Source: Bacillota bacterium
GTDB lineage: Bacteria > Bacillota > Clostridia > Acetivibrionales > DSM-1351
Assembly: GCA_023395575.1 (NCBI GenBank)
Contig: JAEWZA010000061.1
Span: 1 to 49,266, forward strand
Length of the DNA stretch: 49,266 bases
Direction: 5' to 3'
Part shown: in pieces, positions 16,962 to 24,322 of the stretch
Layout: each line of letters starts with the position of its first letter
Position numbering within the stretch: the stretch's first letter is position 1
The notes under the pieces: generated by a model
What the model was told of the DNA's origin: nothing
Database searches by the model: none
The model's input: only the letters and a program-made list of their open reading frames with translations
Translations under genes and position numbers: made by a program

Positions 16962-17864
16962 TTGGAATCAACAACTATACCAAAGTCATGGGAGGGTATT
17001 TTAGACTCGGCAAGTTTCATACCAATCACAAGTATGAAGTCTATTGAGCGCTATCGTGATACACGTTGGACAAAGGGGCTTAGCATTCACGAAACATTTG
17101 AGATGGTATACATTAAGTCGGGTGAAGGATTGTTTGAAATTGGAGACCAGAGTGTTGAAGTTGGCTCAAACGACATAGTTATAATTAAGCCTCATCAACA
17201 TCACCAGTTGAATGCAAAGTCAGCCCATGGGTGTGACTTCATTGTTTTATATTTTAAGTTTGTAAATAAGGCACACAAAAATTTATCAGAGACATCACTG
17301 GCTGATTTTATAAACTATGTAAGTGGCAAGGCTTCAGGAGCATTTATAAATCTTAAGGTAAGCCAAAAAAATGATATAATAGGGCTGCTAAATAGAATAT
17401 TGAAGGAAAAAGCAAGTGATCAGCTAGGGAGTGATTTGCTTAATTATTTAATGCTGATGGAACTATTTGTGCTCATTTCTCGGGCATTGAAGGCTGAATG
17501 GGAGAATAGCATAAAAAATAAAAGCCCAAAAATAAAGGAGCTTATGCAATCAGCTTTACAGTTTGTTCAAAATAATTATGAAAGAGAAATATCTATTACT
17601 GATATAGCACGATATGTTTTTCTTAGTCCCAGTTATTTTACAAGAGCATTTAAGGAAGAAACAGGCTTTAGTCCGATGCAATATCTCCTAAATATTAGAA
17701 TTAAGCGTTCTTGTGAGTTGCTTGAGGAAACTGATTTAAAAGTGGCAGATATAGCTCATAGTGTTGGATTTTCAAATCAGCAGAGATTCAATGACATATT
17801 CAAAAAGCAAATGAAAATGACTCCTATGCAATATAGAAATACGTCAAAAAACATTCAAAATTAA
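16962..17864 (+). CDS. AraC-family transcriptional regulator with cupin sensor domain
   Basis: A 300-residue regulator. Residues ~35-120 are a cupin-like ligand-binding domain (HETFEMVYIKSGEGLFEIGD ... KPHQHHQLNA). The C-terminal ~100 residues carry two helix-turn-helix motifs of the AraC/XylS type (ITDIARYVFLSPSYFTRAFK and ADIAHSVGFSNQQRFNDIFK). The start is TTG 16962 with GGGGG 11 bases upstream, a slightly long spacing. It stands alone, closed by a terminator-like hairpin, next to the large inverted repeat. Sugar-responsive control is typical of the fold, but no target is evident nearby. Confidence 0.88.
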   Translation: MESTTIPKSWEGILDSASFIPITSMKSIERYRDTRWTKGLSIHETFEMVYIKSGEGLFEIGDQSVEVGSNDIVIIKPHQHHQLNAKSAHGCDFIVLYFKFVNKAHKNLSETSLADFINYVSGKASGAFINLKVSQKNDIIGLLNRILKEKASDQLGSDLLNYLMLMELFVLISRALKAEWENSIKNKSPKIKELMQSALQFVQNNYEREISITDIARYVFLSPSYFTRAFKEETGFSPMQYLLNIRIKRSCELLEETDLKVADIAHSVGFSNQQRFNDIFKKQMKMTPMQYRNTSKNIQN

Positions 17865-17887
17865 TAAAAATAACGGTAAATAACAGG

Positions 17888-17947
17888 AAGAACACTTTTT
17901 AGTATTGATATATAATTGCAACAAGACAATACTAAAAGGTGTTTCTT
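17888..17947 (+). terminator. stem-loop after the AraC gene
   Basis: 17888-17907 (AAGAACACTTTTTAGTATTG) pairs with 17927-17947 with one bulge, separated by a 19-base loop. It ends in TTTCTTATAC rather than a pure T-run, so it is a likely but imperfect terminator between the AraC gene and leuC. Confidence 0.65.
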
Positions 17948-18199
17948 ATACTCATTTGCATTTGAAATGTAGAATCACATTGTATTTTATTATAGGTCAG
18001 TGCTGTATTATGACTCCAAAATAGCCTATAAACAGCTATGAAATTAGTATATCGGTATCAGATTCAGAGGAAGCACAAGCTTCTGCTAAATCTAAGAAAA
18101 ATATCACAAAATTATAAATATAGTAGGTTTTATATATAATAGATAATATTCTTATATAGAACTTATGTAAGACTTTAACGGAAAGAGGAGGCGTTTAAA
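17948..18199. other. leader region of the leu genes
   Basis: AT-rich spacer that should hold the leuC promoter. I looked for a T-box (specifier hairpin, GGGTGG-type anti-terminator) and for a leucine-rich leader peptide and found neither. GGAAGCACAAGCTTCT near 18070 can form a small hairpin. The ribosome binding site of leuC is GAGGAGG near 18185. Confidence 0.4.
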
Positions 18200-19462
18200 A
18201 TGGGAATGACCATGACACAAAAAATTCTTGCGGCTCATGCAGGGATGAGTTCAGTGAGGGCAGGACAACTTATTAAAGCAAAGCTAGATATGGTTTTAGG
18301 AAACGATATTACTACTCCAGTGGCTATTAAGGAATTTGATAAGATAGGGCTGGATAAAGTGTTTGATATAAATAAGATTGCAATAGTTCCTGACCACTTC
18401 ACACCAAATAAGGATATTAAATCAGCAGAACAGGTAAAACTTTGCAGAGAGTTTTCAAAGAGAATGGGAATTGTAAACTTTTTTGAGGTTGGACAGATGG
18501 GTGTTGAACATGCACTGCTTCCTGAAAGGGGACTTGTTGTATCAGGAGATGTAGTTATTGGCGCTGATTCACACACTTGTACTTATGGTGCGCTGGGTGC
18601 CTTCTCTACAGGAATTGGAAGCACTGATATGGCAGCAGGAATGGCAACTGGAGAAGCTTGGTTCAAGGTTCCAGAAGCAATTAAATTTGTGCTGAAAGGA
18701 AAACCTCGCAAATGGGTAGGAGGAAAAGATGTAATCCTTCACATTATTGGAATGATAGGTGTAGACGGAGCACTATATAAATCAATGGAGTTTACAGGTG
18801 ATGGCTGCCGTGAACTTTCTATGGATGATAGGTTTACAATTGCTAACATGGCAATTGAGGCAGGTGCTAAGAATGGTATATTTGAAGTGGATGAAAAGAC
18901 TATAGAGTATGTAAAAGAACATTCCACTAGAAATTACACAGCTTATAAAGCAGACGAAGATGCTGAGTATTGTGAAGTTTATGAGATTGATTTAGATTCA
19001 ATTAAACCAACAGTTGCATTCCCACATCTTCCTGAAAATGCTCGTACAATAGATAATGTGGGAGATATTAAAATAAATCAAGTAGTAATTGGCTCATGTA
19101 CAAATGGAAGAATTGAAGATATGAGAATTGCTGCTGAAGTGTTGAAGGGAAGGAAGGTACATGAAGATGTACGCTGTATCATAATTCCTGCTACTCAAAA
19201 GATTTGGAAACAAGCTATGAATGAAGGCTTATTTGATATATTCATTGATTCTGGAGCAGCTGTAAGTACACCTACATGTGGACCATGCCTTGGAGGACAT
19301 ATGGGTATACTTGCAAAAGGCGAAAGAGCAGTTTCTACTACAAACAGAAATTTTGTTGGACGTATGGGACACCCTGAAAGTGAAGTTTACTTGGCAAGTC
19401 CTGCTATAGCGGCTGCTTCTGCAGTTTTAGGAAAAATTGCTGGACCTGAAGAATTGGAATAA
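18200..19462 (+). CDS. leuC: 3-isopropylmalate dehydratase large subunit
   Basis: A 420-residue aconitase-superfamily subunit. With LeuD it converts 2-isopropylmalate to 3-isopropylmalate in leucine synthesis. Seen: VIGADSHTCTYGALG near residue 120, and the 4Fe-4S ligands in VIGSCTNGRIED and STPTCGPCLGGHMG. The length matches the short (type II) LeuC form of Clostridia and archaea, not the ~470-residue enterobacterial form. GAGGAGG precedes the ATG. leuD follows after 41 bases and leuB after a further 232-base spacer. The homoaconitase-type paralogue is an alternative, but the adjoining leuB favours LeuC. Confidence 0.93.
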   Translation: MGMTMTQKILAAHAGMSSVRAGQLIKAKLDMVLGNDITTPVAIKEFDKIGLDKVFDINKIAIVPDHFTPNKDIKSAEQVKLCREFSKRMGIVNFFEVGQMGVEHALLPERGLVVSGDVVIGADSHTCTYGALGAFSTGIGSTDMAAGMATGEAWFKVPEAIKFVLKGKPRKWVGGKDVILHIIGMIGVDGALYKSMEFTGDGCRELSMDDRFTIANMAIEAGAKNGIFEVDEKTIEYVKEHSTRNYTAYKADEDAEYCEVYEIDLDSIKPTVAFPHLPENARTIDNVGDIKINQVVIGSCTNGRIEDMRIAAEVLKGRKVHEDVRCIIIPATQKIWKQAMNEGLFDIFIDSGAAVSTPTCGPCLGGHMGILAKGERAVSTTNRNFVGRMGHPESEVYLASPAIAAASAVLGKIAGPEELE

Positions 19463-19503
19463 TAGGCTAAGTGAACAATTACAAAGTGTGAGGAGGCAAA
19501 AAT

Positions 19504-19992
19504 ATGAATGCTAAAGGCAAAGTTATAAAATATGGAAATAACGTTGATACAGATGTAATTATACCTGCAAGATATTTAAATACATCAGACCCTGCAGAAT
19601 TGGCAAGTCATTGTATGGAGGATTTAGATGATAAATTCACATCAAGAGTTCAGAAGGGTGACGTAATGGTGGCTGGAAAGAATTTTGGCTGCGGTTCATC
19701 TAGGGAGCATGCTCCCATTTCTATTAAAGCATCAGGGATATCATGTGTTATTGCTGAAACGTTTGCTAGGATTTTTTATAGAAATTCAATAAATATAGGA
19801 CTTCCTATTATTGAATGTCCTGAAGCGGCAATTGATATAAGTGATGGCGATGAGGTTGAAGTTGATTTCGATAAGGGAATCATAAAGAACCTTACAACAG
19901 GGAAAACCTATCAGGGGCAGCCATTCCCAGAGTTTATGCAGGAAATAATTTCTGCGGATGGCTTAATTAATTATATTAAGCAAGCTAAATAA
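19504..19992 (+). CDS. leuD: 3-isopropylmalate dehydratase small subunit
   Basis: A 162-residue swivelling domain partner of LeuC. Motifs: NNVDTDVIIPARYLNTSDP at residues ~12-31 and GKNFGCGSSREHAP at ~60-73, the substrate-contact loop of the family. Short clostridial/archaeal type. The ribosome binding site GTGAGGAGG lies upstream of the ATG. It is co-directional with leuC and surely co-transcribed. A structured 232-base spacer separates it from leuB. Confidence 0.93.
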   Translation: MNAKGKVIKYGNNVDTDVIIPARYLNTSDPAELASHCMEDLDDKFTSRVQKGDVMVAGKNFGCGSSREHAPISIKASGISCVIAETFARIFYRNSINIGLPIIECPEAAIDISDGDEVEVDFDKGIIKNLTTGKTYQGQPFPEFMQEIISADGLINYIKQAK

Positions 19993-20005
19993 CCCAACTC
20001 TTTAC

Positions 20006-20102
20006 GGTGTTTAAACTTATCAAATTTTTTTATTAATAAAATAAAGGACTCAACTTTTTATCAATAAGTTTAGGCACCTATAATTCAACTGAGAAAGTTG
20101 AA
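20006..20102. other. structured spacer between leuD and leuB
   Basis: 20006-20020 (GGTGTTTAAACTTAT) pairs with 20064-20078 with two mismatches around a 43-base loop. A second small hairpin, TTCAACT/AGTTGAA, occupies 20084-20102. No T-run follows directly, so this may be an mRNA processing or stability element rather than a terminator. A terminator plus separate leuB promoter cannot be excluded. Confidence 0.5.
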
Positions 20103-20224
20103 TAAATTATTTATTCAATTGATTTTTATTTGAAGGCTACAATAATTCAGTATTGTAAGAACTGTATTTTGGTAGGCTTTAGTATGGTATTGGCTTTTGG
20201 CATAAGTAGAATGGAGATGATAAA

Positions 20225-21298
20225 ATGAATTACAAAATTACTGTACTGCCGGGAGACGGCATAGGTCCGGATATAGTTTCAGAAGCTTTAGAAGTACTCA
20301 AGTTAATTGGTGAAAAATATGGACATAGCTTTGAACTTACTGAAGCTGACCTTGGAGGAATAGCAATAGACAAACATGGAGTGCCGCTCCCACAGTCTAC
20401 AATAGATGCTTGTAAGAGCAGCGACGCTGTATTATTAGGTGCAGTTGGTGGACCTAAATGGGATACAGTACCTGGGAATCTAAGACCTGAAGCTGGTTTG
20501 CTTGGCATTAGAGCGGCTTTAGGATTATATGCAAATCTAAGACCTGCCATTATATATAATGCTTTGAAGGATGCTTCTCCGCTGAAATCAGAAATAATTA
20601 GTAATGGAATTGACATAATGGTTATTCGTGAGCTGACTGGTGGAATTTATTTCGGCAAAAGAGGCAGACTTGAGACAGAAGGTGTAGAAGCTGCTTTTGA
20701 TACTGAAATGTATAATAGAACTGAAGTTGAGAGAATTGCTAAAGTCGGCTTTGAAACAGCTATGAAGCGTGGTAAAAAGCTAATGTCAGTTGATAAAGCA
20801 AATGTATTAGAAAGCTCAAGATTCTGGAGACAGGTGGTAGAAGAGGTTGCAAAGGATTATCCTGAGGTAGCTCTAAGCCACATGTATGTGGACAATGCAG
20901 CTATGCAGCTTGTTAGAAATCCAGCACAGTTTGATGTAGTGCTAACAAGCAATATATTTGGAGATATATTGTCTGATGAGGCTTCTATGATTACAGGTTC
21001 TATTGGAATGCTGCCATCAGCTAGCCTTGGAGCTACTAAGCTTGGATTATATGAACCAATACATGGCTCAGCACCGGATATTGCAGGACAGGATAAAGCA
21101 AACCCAATAGCTACTATACTTTCTGTTGCAATGATGCTCAGATATTCTCTTGATTTATCTGAGGAAGCTGATGCTATAGAAAAAGCAGTAGTTAGCGTAC
21201 TAGACAAAGGCTATAGAACAGGTGACATTGCATCAGCTGGAACTACTGTTGTTGGAACAAAAGAAATGGGAAGAATTATTAGAGAAGAGCTTAAATAA
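20225..21298 (+). CDS. leuB: 3-isopropylmalate dehydrogenase
   Basis: A 357-residue NAD-dependent decarboxylating dehydrogenase, the third leucine-specific step. Seen: VLPGDGIGPDIVSEAL at residues ~7-22, RELTGGIYFG near 139-148, SVDKANVLESS, the metal and substrate loop HMYVDNAAMQL, and SNIFGDILSDEASMITGSIG for cofactor binding. Length is typical. Its ribosome binding site is a modest GGAG before ATG 20225. It follows leuCD, but leuA is not in the window. Confidence 0.95.
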   Translation: MNYKITVLPGDGIGPDIVSEALEVLKLIGEKYGHSFELTEADLGGIAIDKHGVPLPQSTIDACKSSDAVLLGAVGGPKWDTVPGNLRPEAGLLGIRAALGLYANLRPAIIYNALKDASPLKSEIISNGIDIMVIRELTGGIYFGKRGRLETEGVEAAFDTEMYNRTEVERIAKVGFETAMKRGKKLMSVDKANVLESSRFWRQVVEEVAKDYPEVALSHMYVDNAAMQLVRNPAQFDVVLTSNIFGDILSDEASMITGSIGMLPSASLGATKLGLYEPIHGSAPDIAGQDKANPIATILSVAMMLRYSLDLSEEADAIEKAVVSVLDKGYRTGDIASAGTTVVGTKEMGRIIREELK

Positions 21299-21418
21299 GC
21301 TCTAGGTAAATTAAAGTAATAGTAAATAAATATTAAGATTAATTATGGGCTTCATTTAAGGGGATATGTCATTTTATGACTGCCTGCTTAGATGGAGCCT
21401 GTTTTGCCAACTGTACTA

Positions 21419-22450
21419 TTATAAGAAGCTATGCTGGAGTCCTGGCTTATCACTAATTATGTATTGAAAGCTAATCTTATTTGAAGGAACAGTTTCTTTG
21501 TTTATGAACATAAGCCTTTTTGGCATGGTTAAAGAACATTGGTAGTTTGTCAATTCTATATCCTCAAAAACCTGAATAAATGTTAATAAACTCAAATCAT
21601 AATATTCACAATCTAAATCTGACGGAAGTTCTACCACAACATCAGGGAATGCGTATGAGCTTTTATTTGATATGTTCTCAATAGATTGAGAAGAAATTGT
21701 TGATTTATTTAGCTCAAAAACCGTTTGTAAAGTATGGTAGTACTTTTGATTGCCAAAGTTAGGGTTCAACATTCTTTCAGAAACTTTTTTGGGGCTCATT
21801 AATGCTGCATCAATTTTTACGTTTTGAGGAATTAAGATTCCTTCTGGTAACATTTGCGAAACAAGGTTGATAGCTATTGAAACCTGTGGTTCCTTTTGTA
21901 ATGCATTTTGCATTGTTTCAGTTAAAACAATATGTATTGGCTTAATATTATCAGCTCGATACTTAGTAGCATCACACTGGATGATACTATTTACATAGCC
22001 TTGAGCATCAAAGGCATTAATGTTTCTTTTAAGAAGCTGAATACTTGTGGGGTTTATTTCAAGAAAAGTAAAACTGATTTCATCACTTGTAAAAACCGTT
22101 GTCATAGGTATAGCCAATGTTGCAAATGGACCTGTACCTGCATACAATATATGAATACGAGTGTTAGGAAACTTTTTTTGTGCTGCTTTTATTCCGAAAT
22201 ATAGTCCTCTTAAAAAATACTTCGTTCTCATTATCTCTTTCACACACATTGCAGCCCATGTAGTTCCGATTGCTTTCCCTTTTGATAGATAGACATCCTC
22301 TCTATTCCTATCGTTATCTGCCTCTAGCCCCGAGGTGTTTAAAAACAATAAATATAAATCGTCTATTGCTTTTGTTAACTCACTGTAATCATCATTTGGT
22401 CTAAGAAGAATGTCGGTTATATTTCGTAATTTTTCAATATTGTTATTCAT
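21419..22450 (-). CDS. class I SAM-dependent methyltransferase with PRMT-like double-Glu loop
   Basis: A 343-residue minus-strand protein, unrelated to its neighbours. Motif I is HILYAGTGPFATLAIP (the SAM-binding glycine loop), followed by FLEINPTSIQLLKRN (acidic residue ending strand 2), then LTETMQNALQKEP. In the last, E178 and E187 are nine residues apart, the same spacing as the double-Glu loop of protein arginine methyltransferases. LPEGILIPQNVKI resembles the PRMT strand after that loop. The C-terminal half would be a beta-rich substrate domain. The AAAGGCGGG before the ATG is an unusual ribosome binding site. The substrate may be a protein or a small metabolite. Confidence 0.7.
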   Translation of the reverse strand: MNNNIEKLRNITDILLRPNDDYSELTKAIDDLYLLFLNTSGLEADNDRNREDVYLSKGKAIGTTWAAMCVKEIMRTKYFLRGLYFGIKAAQKKFPNTRIHILYAGTGPFATLAIPMTTVFTSDEISFTFLEINPTSIQLLKRNINAFDAQGYVNSIIQCDATKYRADNIKPIHIVLTETMQNALQKEPQVSIAINLVSQMLPEGILIPQNVKIDAALMSPKKVSERMLNPNFGNQKYYHTLQTVFELNKSTISSQSIENISNKSSYAFPDVVVELPSDLDCEYYDLSLLTFIQVFEDIELTNYQCSLTMPKRLMFINKETVPSNKISFQYIISDKPGLQHSFL

Positions 22451-23029
22451 AATACCCGCCTTTTAGTAATTATCTGATTAATTTTTATGGCTAACTTTTA
22501 TTTTACTTGTTTTTATTTAAAATGCGTAATTACATTTTAGATAACAGCATTTTGTGGCCATATAGAGAAGTTCAAAATAATATCAACAAATCATTTATGG
22601 TAATATTGGATATTTATATTAAATATTATAACTAATTTCTAATGCTATGAAAAGTTGAATATTAACATTATTATTTGTAAATAATACGCTATGGTAGGGT
22701 AACAAACTTTTGTAAAGTTTAGTTATTTTTGAATATCAAAAATAACAAGTGGTTTTATCAGCTGTCGAGTGGGAAGTTAGCTTGAAATTACGAAGCTCAC
22801 ATTTCGTGCACTCATCGTTCTCTTTGAATATCAAAAAGCTGCGAGAAGCTTTTTGTAGATTTGAGAAATCAAGCAATGACCATACACTTTTATTTAACTA
22901 TTTTGTCTCTGGCAGTATCAGTGAAATGGAGGTTAGCTTGGAAAAGGGGAATGGCAGTGTAAGAAATACTGCGTACCGCCACGATGCTTTACTATAATTT
23001 TAATTCTAAATGAGACGTGGGAGGTTAGT
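22451..23029. other. intergenic spacer with repeated hairpin and start-like motifs
   Basis: This 579-base spacer holds hairpins at 22704-22721 (AACTTT/AAAGTT) and 22723-22745 (TTATTTTTGA/TCAAAAATAA). TTTGAATATCAAAAA occurs twice, near 22729 and 22824. A start-like module, GGGAAGTTAGCTTGAA (22771) and GGAGGTTAGCTTGGAA (22928), recurs and resembles the true start at 23018-23033. A 71-codon frame from TTG 22782 to 22997 is open but matches nothing I know. Confidence 0.45.
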
Positions 23030-23287
23030 ATGAATAATATTCAGAATATTTTAGGTTTAAGTGCAAGTGAAAGTATAAGAAAAGTATTATTACTTATTGC
23101 TGGGTGGGTATCGGCTTTTTTAGCACTATTCTTATATCCATTTGTCTTTGGTATGTTAGGTGTGATTTGTGGTATTCTTGCTACCAAAAATAGCAGAAGC
23201 AGGATTGGAATTTATCTTGTTGTATCTGCAATTGTTCTTATGGGAGTTGGACTAGCTTTGAATACTAGAATTGTGCCAAGAATTTAA
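23030..23287 (+). CDS. small membrane protein, two to three helices
   Basis: An 85-residue protein with hydrophobic segments at about residues 19-37, 39-51 and 60-76; the short polar loop TKNSRSR precedes the last one. The Gly-rich FGMLGVICGILATK block resembles small DUF4190-type membrane proteins, but I do not recognise a named family. The ATG has GGGAGG upstream. It lies 50 bases before the cyanophycinase gene in the same direction, so it may be co-transcribed; any link to cyanophycin is only positional. Confidence 0.7.
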   Translation: MNNIQNILGLSASESIRKVLLLIAGWVSAFLALFLYPFVFGMLGVICGILATKNSRSRIGIYLVVSAIVLMGVGLALNTRIVPRI

Positions 23288-23337
23288 TTATATATGAATA
23301 GCAATAAGTATTACTCTGGATATACTGGAGGGAAATA

Positions 23338-24138
23338 ATGAGTGATATGGTTAACGGAAACCTATTAATAATAGGGGGAGCAGAGGATAAATGGGGACAA
23401 AGCTCAGTTTTAAAACATGCAATTGATATGTGCGGAGGTACTAATGCTAAAATAATTGTTTTAACCACAGCAACACAGAAGCCTCAAGAAGTAGGAGAAG
23501 AATACAGAGAGGTTTTCACACGATTGGGAGTAGAGAATATAGATATTCTGAACATTGATAGTAGGGATGATGCCAATGAAGACTCTGTGGTACAAAGATT
23601 ATCAAGTGCAGCAGGTGTTTTTTTTACTGGCGGAGATCAACTACGAATTACTAGTATATTAGGTGGAACAAAAACATATAAGTCTCTATTAGATATTTAT
23701 ATGCGTGGGATTCCTATTATAGGTACAAGTGCAGGGGCATCAGCCATGAGCAGTACAATGATTGTGGATGGGAATAGTAATTCCGCCGCAAGAAAATGTA
23801 CATTAGGAATGTCACCAGGGTTGGGATTTTTGAATCAGGTGATAATTGATCAGCATTTCGAGCAGAGAGGAAGATTGGGTAGATTGCTTGTGGGAGTTGC
23901 TCAAAATCCATCGATATTGGGTTTGGGAATAGACGAGGATACGGCAATTAAAGTTCATGCTAACGCTTCCTTTGAGGTGGTTGGAACAAATTGCGTGACA
24001 GTTATAGATGGTACTTCCATAAAAAAATCAAATGTATCAGAGCTTAATCCAGAAGAGATGATAGCATTGTCAAATGTAACAATACACGTCTTGCCACATG
24101 GTTTTGGCTATGATTTAATTAGCAGAACGGTAGTATAA
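23338..24138 (+). CDS. cphB: cyanophycinase
   Basis: A 266-residue peptidase family S51 enzyme that cuts cyanophycin (a poly-Asp backbone with Arg side chains) to beta-Asp-Arg dipeptides. Seen: LLIIGGAEDKWG at the N-terminus, FFTGGDQLRI, the nucleophile elbow GTSAGASAM with S131, and VIIDQHFEQRGRLGRL carrying the family's His/Arg region. No signal peptide, so it is the intracellular type that mobilises the cell's own granules. The cyanophycin synthetase gene follows 184 bases downstream in the same direction, which strongly supports the assignment. The ribosome binding site is GGAGGG. Confidence 0.93.
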   Translation: MSDMVNGNLLIIGGAEDKWGQSSVLKHAIDMCGGTNAKIIVLTTATQKPQEVGEEYREVFTRLGVENIDILNIDSRDDANEDSVVQRLSSAAGVFFTGGDQLRITSILGGTKTYKSLLDIYMRGIPIIGTSAGASAMSSTMIVDGNSNSAARKCTLGMSPGLGFLNQVIIDQHFEQRGRLGRLLVGVAQNPSILGLGIDEDTAIKVHANASFEVVGTNCVTVIDGTSIKKSNVSELNPEEMIALSNVTIHVLPHGFGYDLISRTVV

Positions 24139-24290
24139 CGAGGTAAGAAAACATCCCTTATTTCAATAAGTGGCGGGTAGCACTTTTGTTTTCATGCGGT
24201 TAGAGTATATATACCTCGCTTACATACCGCTAATGTTATGAGATTTCTCTATAATCGAAAAATATCATGTTGAAGCTTGGCGGTATAAAC
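24139..24290. other. structured spacer between cphB and cphA
   Basis: CGAGGTA (24139-24145) pairs with TACCTCG (24212-24218), and ATACCGC (24224-24230) with GCGGTAT (24280-24286), giving two adjacent hairpin domains. The first begins right at the end of cphB. No T-run follows, so differential mRNA stability or a weak terminator are both possible. Confidence 0.4.
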
Positions 24291-24322
24291 TAATTTTCAT
24301 CTAGACTTAGGAGGTCTTTTCA

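Noticed and set aside
17948..18199. T-box riboswitch or leucine leader peptide before leuC
   Set aside because: No T-box core sequence, no anti-terminator pair with a T-run and no run of Leu codons behind a ribosome binding site.
20230..20616. Antisense open frame of 128 codons inside leuB
   Set aside because: Typical mirror frame of a conserved gene, with no start signals of its own.
22749..22997. 82-codon frame in the methyltransferase/membrane-protein spacer
   Set aside because: GTG start without a ribosome binding site; the internal TTG starts have SD-like motifs, but the product resembles nothing and the region is repeat-like.
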